The notes under the pieces were generated by a model. That model worked only from the letters and a program-made list of their open reading frames with translations. It ran no database searches and had not been told where the DNA came from. DNA of 64,000 nt, from the NCBI GenBank assembly GCA_932521035.1, contig OW051492.1, forward strand, positions 2,542,001-2,606,000, in the 5' to 3' direction. The translations under genes and the position numbers were made by a program. This document shows, piece by piece, positions 14,971-26,274 of this stretch; position 1 is the first letter of the stretch; each line of letters opens with the position of its first letter. Origin of the DNA: Oscheius dolichura (taxonomy: Eukaryota; Nematoda; Chromadorea; Rhabditida; Rhabditidae).

Positions 14971-16202
14971 ATGTCTGGTCGTGCGGGTCGTGGTGGTAGA
15001 AACCAGGTTGAGAGGAATGCTGCGGCAACTCTTGGTATTGCCCGACATGAAATGCATAACTTCCAGTCAAAACAAGTAGTAGAACCTCCACCGCTGTATC
15101 CAGTTAGTTTCAACAGTTAATATTAACCTATTATTTAGGCTATTCTAAACAGATCAGTACTACCTCTAAAGGGTAATAGGGAAGAGCTGCAATATATGGC
15201 TGATCTAAAACAAGAAATCTTTGATGGGTATATTGTCTCTTCGTATTGGTTATTTGTTCTGTTTCAGATTTCGTAATTCTGAATTTTTTCTTGATAAAGA
15301 AGACAAAGGTGAAATCCATCGGTACATTGATAAATACAATAAATTAGATAGAGGAAAATTTAAACCAGGTAATATTATAAAATCATTTCTTCAATTTTTA
15401 TTGTGCATACTTTATCATGCACTAACAGCAGGGGCTATGAGGAGGCGATTTGTCGCCGGCGAGACGCTTTTCCTGATCCGGCGGCAAAGTATGTCCGCGG
15501 CAGTGTTCAGTTTCATGCTCATCTTGTTCCCAGGTGGACGGATCATCCCATTGCCGAGGACGCGTGTAAATGCAGCAGCAGTTAGACTTGAGCCTTCCCA
15601 GATGTTCATTATCTGAATGGCCAGTTTTTATATGGGAGAAAGAAAATGCGATACCAATGACTCCTTCGGCCCACGTTACACGAGGTCCGTCCGGCGGGGG
15701 TCGCAGACGCAGCACCAAGGTTTCCTCTTGCTTTTCCTCAGGCTTGGGGTCATCCGTAGCAGTAGAAACGACAGTTGCAACCGAATCCATGGCGTTATTG
15801 TGACGATATTTGGCTTTATTCTGTTTATATACCAAAATGTTTGCAGATTTCTCGCGTTTACCTGACGAGATTTGTTGGGTCAAGGATAAACAGGAAAACA
15901 ACAAAGTTAAAAGAAAGAAATTGGACGAATCGGAGATAATAAGAGAGAGATTAAATAGGCTGGAAGAGAATGAAAAAGGAGAGCTAGAAGAAAATGACGA
16001 GGAGACTTCCAAAACATCGGAAAAATCAGAACATTCCGATGTAGAGTCTCTTTCGGAAAACGATGCTGAGGAGGATAACGACTATACTAGCGCCTATTTT
16101 GATAACGGTGAAGGGTAAGTACACTTTTGTTTTACCTTCATTAGTGTTTTCAGATATGGCGATGCAGGTTCAGACGATAACGTGGACGGCGACGACTATT
16201 GA
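14971..16202 (+). CDS. POLR3G: RNA polymerase III subunit RPC7 (POLR3G-like)
   Basis: RPC7 belongs to the Pol III trimer RPC3-RPC6-RPC7 needed for promoter opening. The start sits directly behind aaatttttag, a likely trans-splice site. An N-terminal GRAGRGGRN is followed by VVEPPPLYP, LPLKGNREELQYMADLKQE, FLDKEDKGEIHRYIDKYNK and KFKP, then after a 478-nt intron DFSRLPDEIC, and a Lys-rich to acidic tail ending in the family signature NDYTSAYFDNGEG and SDDNVDGDDY. Exon ends: 15368, 15847-16114 and 16154-16202. The large intron 15369-15846 holds PPP1R11 on the opposite strand. FEN1 follows about 300 bp on. Confidence 0.92.
15422..15790 (-). CDS. PPP1R11: PPP1R11 (protein phosphatase 1 inhibitor-3), nested antisense in a POLR3G intron
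   Basis: Inhibitor-3 is a heat-stable PP1 regulator, also reported as an E3 ligase in vertebrates. Two exons (15790-15655 and 15612-15422, 42-nt intron 15613-15654) give about 108 residues. The PP1-docking RVTW sits in DGPRVTWAEGVIDNEHLGR, and KSNCCCIYTRPRQWDD matches the family's Cys-rich core; CRGHT recalls the C-terminal CxxHxxxC region. The intron splits the GVI-DNEH block exactly where the family is continuous, which supports the splice. The whole gene lies inside intron 15369-15846 of POLR3G on the opposite strand. The tail after the HT motif is divergent. Confidence 0.9.
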   Translation of the reverse strand: MDSVATVVSTATDDPKPEEKQEETLVLRLRPPPDGPRVTWAEGVIGIAFSFSHIKTGHSDNEHLGRLKSNCCCIYTRPRQWDDPSTWEQDEHETEHCRGHTLPPDQEKRLAGDKSPPHSPCC

Positions 16203-16501
16203 AGCTCTCATAATGACGGGAACAAATGATATTATTTTTATGTTTCTTTATTGTTAAGTTGTTATTGTTGTCTTTCATAAAACGCCTTATTCAGTTTATT
16301 TTGAAGCAAATTGAGTTGCATTCATTAGATTTGCCTTTGTTTCAACTGTACGTCGTTTACAGGGCGCGGGGTCAGAGTGAATTTGAAATTCTATTTCCTC
16401 GAAAACGCTGTGATATTTGTTTCCGTTTCTGTTTATCTTGCTTCTTTACATGTTTCTGTAAATGTTTTTGTAAATGTTAGATGTTTAGAACACTTGCTGC
16501 C

Positions 16502-18011
16502 ATGGGAATTAAACAATTGTCTCAAGTGATTGCCGACAATGCTCCGAATGCTGTGCGAATAAATGAGATAAAGTCGTATTTTGGCAGAAAGGTTTGATGT
16601 TTTTGTTCTATAGCATAGTTTAGATCGCTATTGACGCCTCCATGTGCCTTTATCAGTTTCTCATTGCTGTAAGAGCTGAAGGAGCTATGCTACAAACAGA
16701 AACAGGGGAAACTACTAGGTAACCAGACTAATTAGAAGCCATTTGAAAATTACAGTCATCTTATGGGAATGTTTTACCGGACAATTCGAATGATTGATAA
16801 CGGAGTGAAACCCGTCTATGTCTTTGATGGTAAGCCTCCTGATATGAAAAGCGGTGAACTCGAAAAACGTAAGGAAAAAAGGTTGGTATTTTAACTTTCG
16901 AATATTCTCATTATATAACAACAGAGATGAAGCCGAGAAATCATTGAAAGAAGCACGTGAAAAGGGTGATGCTGAAGCGGTAGACAAATTTGAACGCCGT
17001 CTGGTGAAGGTTACCAAAGAACAAAATGAGGAAGCCAAAGAGCTATTGCGATTGATGGGTGTTCCTGTACTGGACGCTCCATGTGAAGCTGAAGCACAGT
17101 GTGCTATTTTGGCTGCGTCTGGACAAGTTTTTGGTGTTGCCACCGAAGATATGGATGCTTTGACTTTTGGAACTACTATTCTTTTACGTAATATGACAGT
17201 CGCAGAAGCCAAAAAACTCCCCATAAAGGTAGTTTTTTGTTTGAAAATAAAGCAGCACTGAAAATATTTTCTTAGGAAATGAATCTGATGAAGATATTAG
17301 AGGAGTTTGATATGACCATGGAACAATTTGTCGACCTTTGTATACTTCTGGGATGTGATTACTGCGGAACAATTAGAGGCAATTCCGTTTGATTTATTTC
17401 TTTGAGCATTTTGTTTTAGGAATTGGTCCTAAAAAGGCATTTGAGCTCGTAAAACAGTACAAAAACATTGAGACAATATTGGAACATATTGATCAAACGG
17501 TGAGCAATTATTTGTATAAATATGTTTATGTTATTTTTTAGAAGTACACACCTCCTGAAAATTGGCCTTACAAGCGAGCTCGTGAGCTTTTTATTCATCC
17601 AGATGTTTATAGTGACGAGGAAAACATCAATGTAATCAATATTGCCTTAAAATGTTGTAATATTTGTATTGCAGTTAACTTGGAAAGAACCGGATGTGGA
17701 AGGAATTGTTGAGTTCCTCTGTGGCAAAAAGAATTTCGAGTATGTCAGCGTTTGGCTTATAATTTAATTTTTTTAGAGAGACTCGGATTCGCTCAGCCAT
17801 TGCTAAAATGCAAAAAGGAAGAAACGCTGGCGCACAAGTAAGTTACTCCCATACTGTTATGTTACCAATAATATTTCAGGGAAGAATCGATTCATTCTTT
17901 ACATCAAAAGCCGTTGTTAAATCTGAACCTACAGCAGCAAAGAGAAAGGCACAAGAAGCGAAGAAACCAGCGGTAAAGAAGAGAGGTCCGCCCCTCAAGA
18001 AGCCTAAGTAA
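16502..18011 (+). CDS. FEN1: Flap endonuclease 1
   Basis: FEN1 removes 5' flaps during Okazaki fragment maturation and long-patch repair. Ten exons join in frame. Start 16502 gives [10 protein letters not shown] with the Gly-2 used in catalysis; an in-frame ATG at 16481, directly behind gttag, would add seven residues (MFRTLAA), and mRNA 5' ends decide. Nuclease residues are visible: [47 protein letters not shown] and [10 protein letters not shown], then the helix-hairpin-helix in [11 protein letters not shown]. The PIP box QGRIDSFF binds PCNA, and a Lys-rich tail ends the protein. Intron 17379-17419 starts GC. Convergent with RTF1-A. Confidence 0.97.
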
Positions 18012-18285
18012 AACTTTTTTCCTTTACTGTCATATACGATCTCTGTTATTATACTCTCTAAACCATCAGGTATTGTCTCTTTCCACAGGCGATAAATTTG
18101 AAAAACATTATGGAAAGGTTTATTGATAGCAGGCGCTACAATGGGAAGTCTAACCGGAACGAAACACATGAAGATCATCGGATTGTTGGGTGTAAATACC
18201 GCACAAAAGTTATGGCATAACAACAAATAATAACATGAAACAATGTAAGACAATAAAATTTGTTTAACAAGAGGAACTGAGCGGT

Positions 18286-20025
18286 TTAGACTCCACTCTT
18301 TCCAGTAACAACTTTAACACGATTGCGTTTCCTCGTAAAACATGAGTCATCCTCCACGACTGAGGGTGCAATTCGTGTTTGAGATTGAATAGCAGGGTTG
18401 AAGCGCATCTTATTAGGATGCTCTCTCATCATGATACTGGCAAGCATTTCGCTTTTTGGACGTGAAGTCAAAACTTTTGGCTCTCCAACGTTCCCGTCTA
18501 ATTTTGCAAGCTCTTGACGAATGCTCATTTCCTCATGGTAATCATTTTTCTCCTGGGCGAGGCGCAATTTCCCTAATAGATCCGTCTTTTTGCTGATGCG
18601 ATTTTCTCTTGGGGTTTCATGGCGTTGCCTTTCTTTGATCATCTAAAATATTTTTAAACATGGGAAAAATGCGAGAGGTATACGAAATTGATATCCTCAT
18701 TTGTATAGTGATGGTTCATCGCTTTGGTTATTTGCTCTCGCTTTTTATCAATATCGTCCTCAAAGGGAAGGGTATCCTGAAAAATTCTTATTATTTTAGC
18801 ATTATGGGTTGAATTTACCGTGGCAGTAGCCCTTCTTCTATATTCATCGAATTCAAAATCTTCACAAGGAGCATTGGAGAGGAAACAGAGGCGATAATTG
18901 TTCTCATGATCGCCGTTCCTCACTTTTAGAGTCTTATTGGTCGTGGCATTTTCAACGGAATAGACTTTATTGGTTTCTAGCACATCCAACACTTCACAGA
19001 GCTGGAAAGAGGACTGTTTTCTTTAGTTTAGATGCAAAACTCACAATCATATCGGAGCCCATTTCCTTTACAGGGCCACTTCGAACCAGAACAAAGGCTC
19101 CCTTGACAACATTAGAGAAAAACGGAGCGTGAACGATTTTAGCCAACTGGGAACGAGTCAATCTGACGGGCAGGATCTTTTCTTTAGTATCTGCACGCTT
19201 TCTTTCAAGCTCGGGCGGCGTAATCTCTTGGCTTCCTGGTCTATAAACATGATTTCAATATAAGAATTCAGTTTGGGAGCACTTTTCATCGGAAGGAGCA
19301 TCACTGTCGCTGTCACTTTCATCAGAAGCTGAGGAAGATGTATCCGAAGACGAGGAAGACGAATCATTTCCGAAAACATCTTCCAAATTCAGAGCAGCAG
19401 CATTTCCTTCTAAAAAAACAACTCAAAATTTGCCATGTCTCAATTCCTGCCTTTCTTTCCATTTTTTCTCTTCTTTTCCCCGATTTCTTCCTCTTCATCA
19501 GATGAATCCGAATCTACAATCACTTTTTTTTTCTATTTTTCTTTTTTTCCGCATTCTACCTGTACTGTCTGTCTTCTGTGATGCTCGCCGCTTTTCCAAT
19601 TGTTGTAAAATTTGTTGTCGATTTTGTTTTTTATCATATGCTTCAGATCGATCGAAGAGCTCCTCTTCACGGGCTTTTTCTGATTTTAGAAGCCAAGAAT
19701 CGTATTCCGCTTGAGTGTCAAAATATTTTCGATGATCATTCTGAATTTATCAATGTCATGAAATATTTATATTGAAAAATATAAAAATTTATATACAAAC
19801 ATGAACTTTTTTGAGTTTTGAAAATGATTTTATAAGAATTTGAGATGTTTTCTGAATTTCTATTTCAAAAACAAATGCTGTTTTATAATTTTTATATTCA
19901 AAAAAATATAGAAAATAATAAAAATAGAGAATAAAAAACGCAAGTACCTCGTCGTTTACCGGTCTGGCCTTCTTCGCAGGTGGTCCGCCCTTTGACGAGC
20001 TAGAGAAGCGTTCCGGAATAGCCAT
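18286..20025 (-). CDS. RTF1: RTF1-like paralogue A, Plus3 domain, lacks C-terminal tail
   Basis: RTF1 is the PAF1-complex subunit that couples elongating Pol II to H2B ubiquitylation. On the minus strand the start gives MAIPERFSSSSKG, followed by an acidic Ser-rich region and FDTQAEYDSWLLKSEKAREE with ELFDRSEAYDKKQNR, matching the RTF1 linker. The Plus3 domain reads VRLTRSQLAKIVHAPFF, VLDVLETNKVYSVEN and NNYRLCFLSNAPCEDFEFDE, then the coiled stretch LLGKLRLAQEKNDYHEE. It stops at KRNRVKVVTGKSGV, just after the point where RTF1 normally has DPFTRR. The C-terminal PAF1C-contact tail seen in the copy at 59989 is absent. Exon borders in the middle are approximate. Confidence 0.88.
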
Positions 20026-20943
20026 GCTACCGTCTACCAGGTTTACCCTATTATATAACCCGTAAAAAATAAAAGCGAAGCGTTAAATATTACAATTTAT
20101 GAAAACCTAAAGCGTATAGGTAAGAATTGATGGCGCCGCATGGCCGGCTGAGACAAGCGACAGGCCGGGGAGTCGCGGGGTCGGCGGCGACGGCGGCGAG
20201 AGATTGGCGACACGCGAGGGGCCGGTCGGCAGACGGCGAGGGAGCTGTCCAATCGGGGAGGGACGAGGCAGAGCCGAGCGCGACACTCGCGTCGCGGTCG
20301 TCCAGTCGACGTCGGATCGACTCGCGCCCGTCTTACGCCCTCCAGCAACGATTTTACTGTAAGTTTTTGATGGAGAATCGATTTCCCGGTTGTTGGGGGG
20401 CTGTCGGGGGTATTGGGGGCCCCTGTGCCGGCCCTAGGCTGTTTCAGGCCCCCCGGGAAAGTAGTCAAGGGGTAGGGGAGGCCGAGCTTTTTCATGACTG
20501 GTTTATGGACGGGCCAGATAGACAAAGGCAGACGAAAACCGGGGAGAGCTAGCCGGTAGACGGCCTTCTGGAGACGAGGGAAGGCTACTTTTCTCTGGCT
20601 GGGAGACTAGGCACGGGGGAAGGGGGTTCGTGGTCTTCCGACCTCTGCCCCGTGATTTATTATGGGAACAACGGTAGGCAAGGGAATTTACCTGGGAATT
20701 TTGGGCTTATGGGAGTTCTAAAGTGGCTAGGACGGGAACAGATCCAGCCGATAATGATGAAAGAAGACATAAGATCTTTTAAACTTCAAAAAACCATGGA
20801 GGGCAAGAATTACAGTATCCTGACTGTTTTAACTTGAAGATTGGCTTGCTTTTGGTATAAATTATACAAAAAAACAAGAGGAAAAAGCTATTCCCAGCCA
20901 TTTAAAGATCAAAAAGGCAAAGGATCGACTTTTGCTCGCGCCA

Positions 20944-21034
20944 CCGCACCCGTAGAAACTCGGCAGCAGAATCACCTTGATTCAAAGGCGCGCTTTCTTC
21001 AGCTCTTTCAACTGCCGAGATTTTACGGGTGCGG
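20944..21034. repeat. ~90-bp palindromic MITE, copy 4
   Basis: The arms are ccgcacccgtagaaactcgg and the complement ending gccgagattttacgggtgcg. It is intergenic, upstream of the MADF-BESS gene. Both translated arms remain open, as in other copies. Confidence 0.85.
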
Positions 21035-21326
21035 GCGTGCAGAGAAAAATTACCGGTTTTTTTCCTCTTTCCGCAAAGAACAGCGATTTTTGAAGCGTTT
21101 GGGCATTTTGTATGGTTTATAAGAGAAATACGGGCTTCTATTTTATTCCCTCTACCCCTCTAACGTCCCTAATCCTTCCATTTCTTTGAATTTTGCCCTG
21201 TTTCCGCTGACTGTAGACTAATCTTCGGTGAGAGAGGCTCCGGCTCAATTAGCCATCATTTTGACAACCACAACAGTCTTGGTAGGAGAAATTCACCAAC
21301 GGCTGTCAATATAAAAGAAGTTCCTC

Positions 21327-21351
21327 CTGCCGAGACCATACGGGTGCAGGA
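21327..21351. repeat. Half copy of the 90-bp MITE
   Basis: Only one arm, ctgccgagaccatacgggtg, is present. No partner arm was found within 200 bp on either side, so this is a truncated relic or excision footprint. Confidence 0.6.
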
Positions 21352-21535
21352 ATTCTGGATGCTCGAGTCGAGTTCGTGGTAAACTATGTAGTCTATGTGG
21401 CAGCAACGCCATCTTTGGGCACCAAATAAAAAGCGAAACGGAGAAGGACGGCGCCCGCCAGTCGTCTCCCCCTAGTAGACCGTCTAATTGTCTCAGGTTA
21501 CTGTAGTTTTCCCTTGAGGAAATCGATAAATTCAG

Positions 21536-23100
21536 ATGGCCCAATGGACGGATCCGTCGCGTACTTTCCTCATCCAAGAGATCCGAAATAAGCGGGTTCG
21601 TATCCCCCCTGGATTACAGTAACCCAGCTGCCTTGTTGTAGATAATTTGGGATAAGGACGCCAGCAACGAGGACACGACAAAAAAAGCCGCGAAAGCGGA
21701 AGCCTTCGCCGAGGTGGCCGACAGTTTGAATGAGGCATTTCCCGGGCCACAGAAATACACTTGTGAGTGCTCTTCTAATTCTATAAAATGTCTCGTCTAC
21801 AGGTGAAGAAATTCGATCCCAATGGAAGAATTTGAAGGATACATTTGTACGGAAACAGCGATATATTAACGAGGGGAAATATGCCTACGATGCGCAGAAG
21901 GAAATCACCTGGAAATTCTATAAGATGCTATCGTTTTTGGACGATAGCAAGAAGAAGACGACGGAGAACAACGGGGCAGATCATCCCATTTTTGATATCG
22001 CGGCACTTCAACGGGAACACGGGTAAGAGCAGACCGCCAATTGACAGTCGCCGCACCCGTATGATCTCGGCAGCTGGAAATTATGTCCTTTTCCTTTGGG
22101 GAATCCGTCTGCCGAGATTTTACGGGCGTAGAAAGTCAAGGCCGGATTTTTTCTTTGGATATTTGTACGTAATGACGCCATCCAATTGAAAAATACGATA
22201 TTTCCAGTAGTTCCTCTTCTATTTATATTCATTTTGTAGCCCACATTGATAGGTACATTTATCAGTTGAGAAAATATCCAACATCCGAAGAAAAGGTATT
22301 TTTAGAGGGGATGGCGTCGCTGCGTATAAATTTTGGAAATTTTATGGGAGAATTTGTACGTGATGATCGTCTGCCATCTCTTCTAAAAACTAGGAGTTTT
22401 CCATGAAGTTTATACTTTTTCAGGTGGTAAATGTAGCCTACAATGTGGGCTACAAGATAGATATAATAGAAGAAACAGTTGTAGCTAATATAGTATTTTT
22501 CAATGAGATGGCGTCATTGCGTACAATTTTCTACAAAAAAAGTCTGACGGGAAATTTTCAGACTCGACCTGGTGAAGAGTGAAGTCCATTTTGAGAACAG
22601 TAACCACAGCGCTTCGAGTTCAGAAGAATTGATGCAGTCGCTCTTCGTCCAGTCGTATAAGATCAACCAAGAGAAGGAGAAGTCCCCCCACCAGTCGGAC
22701 ACGACCTCCTCGCCCAACCGGATGCCCCGCGTCTCGCAGCAGAGCAGCCCGGATAGTTATCCCCCCTCCACCTCGAAGAATAACGTATCGAGTAGTGGAG
22801 ACGAGGAGGAGGAGCCAAGACGGAAGAAGGCAAGAGAGACGGCAGACAGAAGACGACCGTTTCAGATTTGCCGCCGGGTGATGGTCGCCCCGCCGTCTAC
22901 TTCAAACCATGATGAATTCGAAATTTTTGGACAGTTGATTGCTGCTCAATTGAGAAGGTATAGTACATAAAAAACATAAATAAAAAATGAAGGAACATTT
23001 CAGAACAGCGGAAGAGCATTCGAGAAGTGAATCGCTTCGTCTACAGAAGAAATTGAACGACGTCCTGTTTGAAGCACAAATAAGCCTTTTAGAACGCTAG
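21536..23100 (+). CDS. MADF-BESS domain transcription regulator (Adf-1 type)
   Basis: MADF domains are Myb-like DNA-binding modules and BESS motifs mediate protein contacts. The start follows ttcag directly. The MADF domain spans the first three exons: FLIQEIRNKR, IIWDKD, FAEVADSLNEAF, CEEIRSQWKNLKDTFVRKQR and AYDAQKEITWKFYKMLSFLD. After a roughly 540-nt intron holding two MITEs, a Ser/Pro-rich acidic linker with basic patches (PRRKKARE) leads to the BESS motif DEFEIFGQLIAAQLRR, ending KKLNDVLFEAQISLLER. The final exon is 23004-23100. Its target genes cannot be inferred. The exons are GC-richer than the AT-rich neighbours downstream. Confidence 0.88.
22051..22130. repeat. ~80-bp palindromic MITE, copy 5, in a MADF-BESS intron
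   Basis: The arms are ccgcacccgtatgatctcgg and the complement ending gccgagattttacgggcg. It begins about 30 bp after the exon 3 donor. Confidence 0.85.
22164..22526. repeat. ~360-bp foldback MITE in the same MADF-BESS intron
   Basis: The ends are inverted repeats: tgtacgtaatgacgccatcc at 22164 and gagatggcgtcattgcgtac near the right end, extending inward to aaaaatacgatat and atagtatttttc. Internal copies of the atggcgtc and tgtacgt motifs at about 22310-22370 suggest subterminal repeats. The element is distinct from the 90-bp family. Confidence 0.8.
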
Positions 23101-23279
23101 TCATCGTGTGTTTGTTACAAGAAAAAAATCCATAGCCCCCTGCTACGTGTCCTCCTAGGTCATACTTATACTAATACAAAAACCGATGGTTATTTTCTTC
23201 CATCTTTCAGACGGGATGCCCAAAAATGAGACTTATATACAAATGGTTGTGATAAAATATATTTTAACAATAAAAATAT

Positions 23280-25498
23280 CTAACTGTGACGATTATTCTG
23301 TATTTTACAGACCCAATTATGTAGGGGAATGGCTATGAAGCCGGCCGCAGTGACGCCTATTGTATCCCCGATGGTAGCAATTGACAGGGAATATTCACGA
23401 ACGTCCGGAGTAACCTGAAATTGACTGGGAGTATATAACGAAGTCTGGAATCGTTTTTCGGATTGACAAAGAATCTCTGTCCCGCACAATAAGCATTTCG
23501 AATTTGGCTGCCTGCTCTATAGTCCATTTCAAACGCAGAGGTATCGAAAATCGAATTAGTTAAAGGTTTAATCGATCTAGATCGGGCATTATCCCGTCTA
23601 GATGGTCCAACCTCAAACTTTTGCATGCATTTTTATGCGAATTTCACACATGTTTTGGTTGTTTTTATTATTGCATTTGCTTAATCGGACCATGAACTAT
23701 CCAAAAAACATAAAAATTGTTGGAATCTATGTCAAATCCTATAATCGAAAAATTTGCAAGAAATTGAACTCGAAAAATTTGAATGCCTGCGCCGCCCGCG
23801 AATTACTTTTCCATTTGAAACAGACTATAGTTTTGTCTCTGCGTTCTTCTTCTGTTTTTGTGTTCTTTTCCATTGTTTTCCATATTTTTTCTTGTTGTTT
23901 CTACTCTTTGAACATCCCTGGCTTCTTTGCAAACAGCCAAATATTAAAAATATGAAAAGCTAGCATAAAATAGAGAATTCCCTTGAAGATCATAAGATTT
24001 CGGAAAACTATTTGGATAGGCACCTTTTTATGTATCCTGGCGAAGGTATTGACGTAGGACGAGCCCCCAAGAAGTCCCTCAAATATGATCAAAGCAAATA
24101 TTATGCCTATACTGGGAATAAACCAGTAGATGGCATCAAAGAGGAAGAGAATCATGTTGGCAAACTGAATCTCTCGGTATTCTAAAAAATAAATAGAAGA
24201 GGAACCTGTAAAACGGGTAACAAGTAGAGCACCCAGGTTGGAAGTAGGAAGAGACGGACTGAAGAACGAGAGATGAAGACCCCGACCTGGTAGAGTACTT
24301 GGTACCAGCGGTATTGGGAATGGATGGAGAGGCCGAATCCTTGGTGACAGTCGAACATTATTAGCTGGGTCTGGAGAAGGGTAATTTGTTTTTTTTTTGA
24401 AACACGAACCAGCCCTTGGTTGATGAGATATTCTCCGACGTAGACAAGAGCCACAGGGATCATCAGATGAAGCAGAGGCTGAACTTTTTTGTTTCTCTTT
24501 GATTTGTTGCTTTGTATAACCCACCCAAATGAGTGTGAACCTCTCTAAAAGAGATATCTTCCGTTGTGGAACTTTTCTAGATTCACGCTTTTCTACTGTT
24601 TGTTCTGCTTCAATTGGAGTATCATTCCAATTTTCTTCTTTTATATCAATTCCATTTGTGCTCTTTTTCTCAGTATAAAATTCAGCCGGTACAATCCATG
24701 TGTATGGATGCCAGGAAGGGCTGTAGACTTCTTTCGGTGGATCTAAGACAACCCAATAGCTGAATTCTTGTATTTTTAGTTTCGGAGATGAAATTTACGT
24801 TACTAAAAAGACAGCTGGAATGAATAATTGGACCAGGAGAGCTACTTTAGGTGATAAATCACCCATATTAGGCTGGGTTAAAAAGGCATATGAAAATGAA
24901 CCAATTAGACCTGCTCCTCCGGTTCCCGAAGACCAAGCAGCTACTGTATTACTATAATTTAGAGAAATATCGGAAGATTTGGGGATGCTAACGCTGGGAA
25001 GAAAGAGGAAAACCCGAGGAAGGTTATTTCACCGATACCACAGCCGAAACTTCCTATAGCAACACCTGCTAGAGACATTGCTACACTGGAAGAATAAGCA
25101 ACAATGAAATAGCTGCTGAATTGTAAGGCACAGATGAGAAAATGTCGGAGTATGAAAGGGGTTTTATATATTTTCTCGATTTTGAGTCTTACCCAAAGGG
25201 TATTCTATGCATGAAGAATGGGAAAGTTAATTTACAAATCAATCCAGGTAAATTATCTGCAATTAGTACGGAGCCAGTCGATTTTGACTCGCAGGTCAAG
25301 TACGAAGCATTTTGCTACTTGCCCTTTCCTATAGAATGTAAGCAAGATTACCTGACAATGTTCGTTAATATTTGCTACTGTTTTATTTTGAATGTTATCC
25401 ATGATGTCTTCAGCTGCACTCAACATTATAACATAGCCATAATTGTTGCAAAGACCGAATATCCTGGACGGGTCGTGGAGTCCATTTGAATGAAACAA
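23280..25498 (-). CDS. CLN3: CLN3/battenin lysosomal membrane protein
   Basis: CLN3 is a multipass endolysosomal protein linked to glycerophosphodiester export and lysosomal pH; loss causes Batten disease in humans. On the minus strand IFGLCNNYGYVIMLSAAEDI opens the protein. VAAWSSGTGGAGLIGSFSYA (near 24950-24890) and TQPNMGDLSPKVALLVQLFI follow. Then come GEYLINQGL, YRWYQVLYQVGVFISRSSVR, FEGLLGGSSYVNTFARIHKK (exon 24182-24024) and, after a roughly 610-nt intron, VTPDVREYSLSIATIGDTIG with IPLHNWVCKI. All are family blocks in order. The start gives a shorter N-terminus than human CLN3. STMP1 lies 260 bp upstream on the same strand. Confidence 0.93.
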
Positions 25499-25758
25499 AC
25501 CAAAACGCTACAACGTTTCTGACAGTTGTTTGGTGACTAGACCACCATTCTTTTAAAGTCATCTAATATGTAGAAAAGAGAGTTCGTTATAGATAGGAGA
25601 GAAGCACTTGTCGTTCTTCCCTTATCAGTCATGTAACCTGGCTTCTGGTTGTCCTACTGGCATTTTTATCAGAAAACCACGTTGCAGAAGATTTTATTTG
25701 AAATATAAAACTTTGGAATTTACTGCTAACCGCCTGTACAGAGATTGACAAAATACAA

Positions 25759-25946
25759 CTAATCTGCCTTTTTGTATTGCTTTAGATAATCTTCCAGCCG
25801 TTGTACTAGTTGTGAGGCAGAGGGAACATTTCCTACCTGAAAAGAAAGTATATGAAAAACTCGAAACTTACTTCGTAATTTTGTGCTACCCATATTCCGC
25901 CATAAAAACCAAAACCCATTGTGAATAAATGTGAAAACAATCCCAT
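25759..25946 (-). CDS. STMP1: STMP1/Brawnin-like mitochondrial micropeptide (50 aa)
   Basis: Brawnin/STMP1 is a small inner-membrane protein required for respiratory complex III assembly in vertebrates. Two exons (25946-25872, 25836-25759) with a 35-nt intron encode 50 residues. The start is MGLFSHLFTMGFGFYGGIWV, one Gly-rich membrane helix, followed by AQNYEVGNVPSASQLVQRLE and a Lys-rich end. The block F-T-x-G-x-x-x-G-x-x-x-A-Q-N-Y-[DE]-[IV]-x-N and the total length match human STMP1 (47 residues). It is too short for routine gene finding. It lies upstream of CLN3 on the same strand, so it may be the first gene of an operon. Confidence 0.82.
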
Positions 25947-26274
25947 TGTCACCTAGAAAAGACAGAATTAGACAGTGTTACCGAGTTGAGAGTAGGAAGT
26001 ATAATTGTCTGCAATAAGTTTATATATAAGAGTCGGAGTAATTTGTATCGTATTCTGGTAAAACACAGCAAACTTAGAACACTGAAGAACAAAAGTACAC
26101 GGAAAAGAACTAGGAAAATTATCAAATTCCGGAAACAAAACCAGCCGTCGCTTTACGCAATCTCGCGTGCTCGATCATTTTTCGATGCTGAGCGCTCAGC
26201 ATGCTCGAGCATCACATTTACTTCGAAAGCTTGTTTTCCATTGGTTCCTCAGAGTATATAGATTTTTTAGATAA

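Larger units (their letters stand above)
20026..21535. other. GC-rich region upstream of the MADF-BESS gene
   Basis: Bases 20140-20350 are strongly GC-rich and rich in cg dinucleotides, unlike the flanks, and end at a good donor (ttttactgtaag, 20349-20360), so they may be a 5' UTR exon or promoter of the gene at 21536. A long open frame covers 20127-20552, but it has no family resemblance and looks like a by-product of composition. Two copies of the 90-bp MITE family lie here (20944-21034 and a half copy at 21327-21351). Confidence 0.4.

Noticed and set aside
18011..18285. Possible small gene between FEN1 and RTF1-A (MGSLTGTKHMKIIGLLGV)
   Set aside because: Only about 30 codons, no upstream exon joining in frame; treated as shared 3' UTR of convergent genes.
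20127..20552. 141-codon open frame in a GC-rich stretch
   Set aside because: Arg/Ala/Gly-rich by base composition, with an equally long frame on the other strand and no family resemblance; more likely promoter or 5' UTR.
23602..23955. 117-codon plus-strand frame in the CLN3 region
   Set aside because: It lies in the roughly 610-nt CLN3 intron and covers part of the antisense of a CLN3 exon; hydrophobic by T-richness and without family similarity.
24182..24524. Second frame on the minus strand overlapping CLN3
   Set aside because: Only the frame containing YRWYQVLYQVGVF matches CLN3; the alternative frame uses intron sequence.
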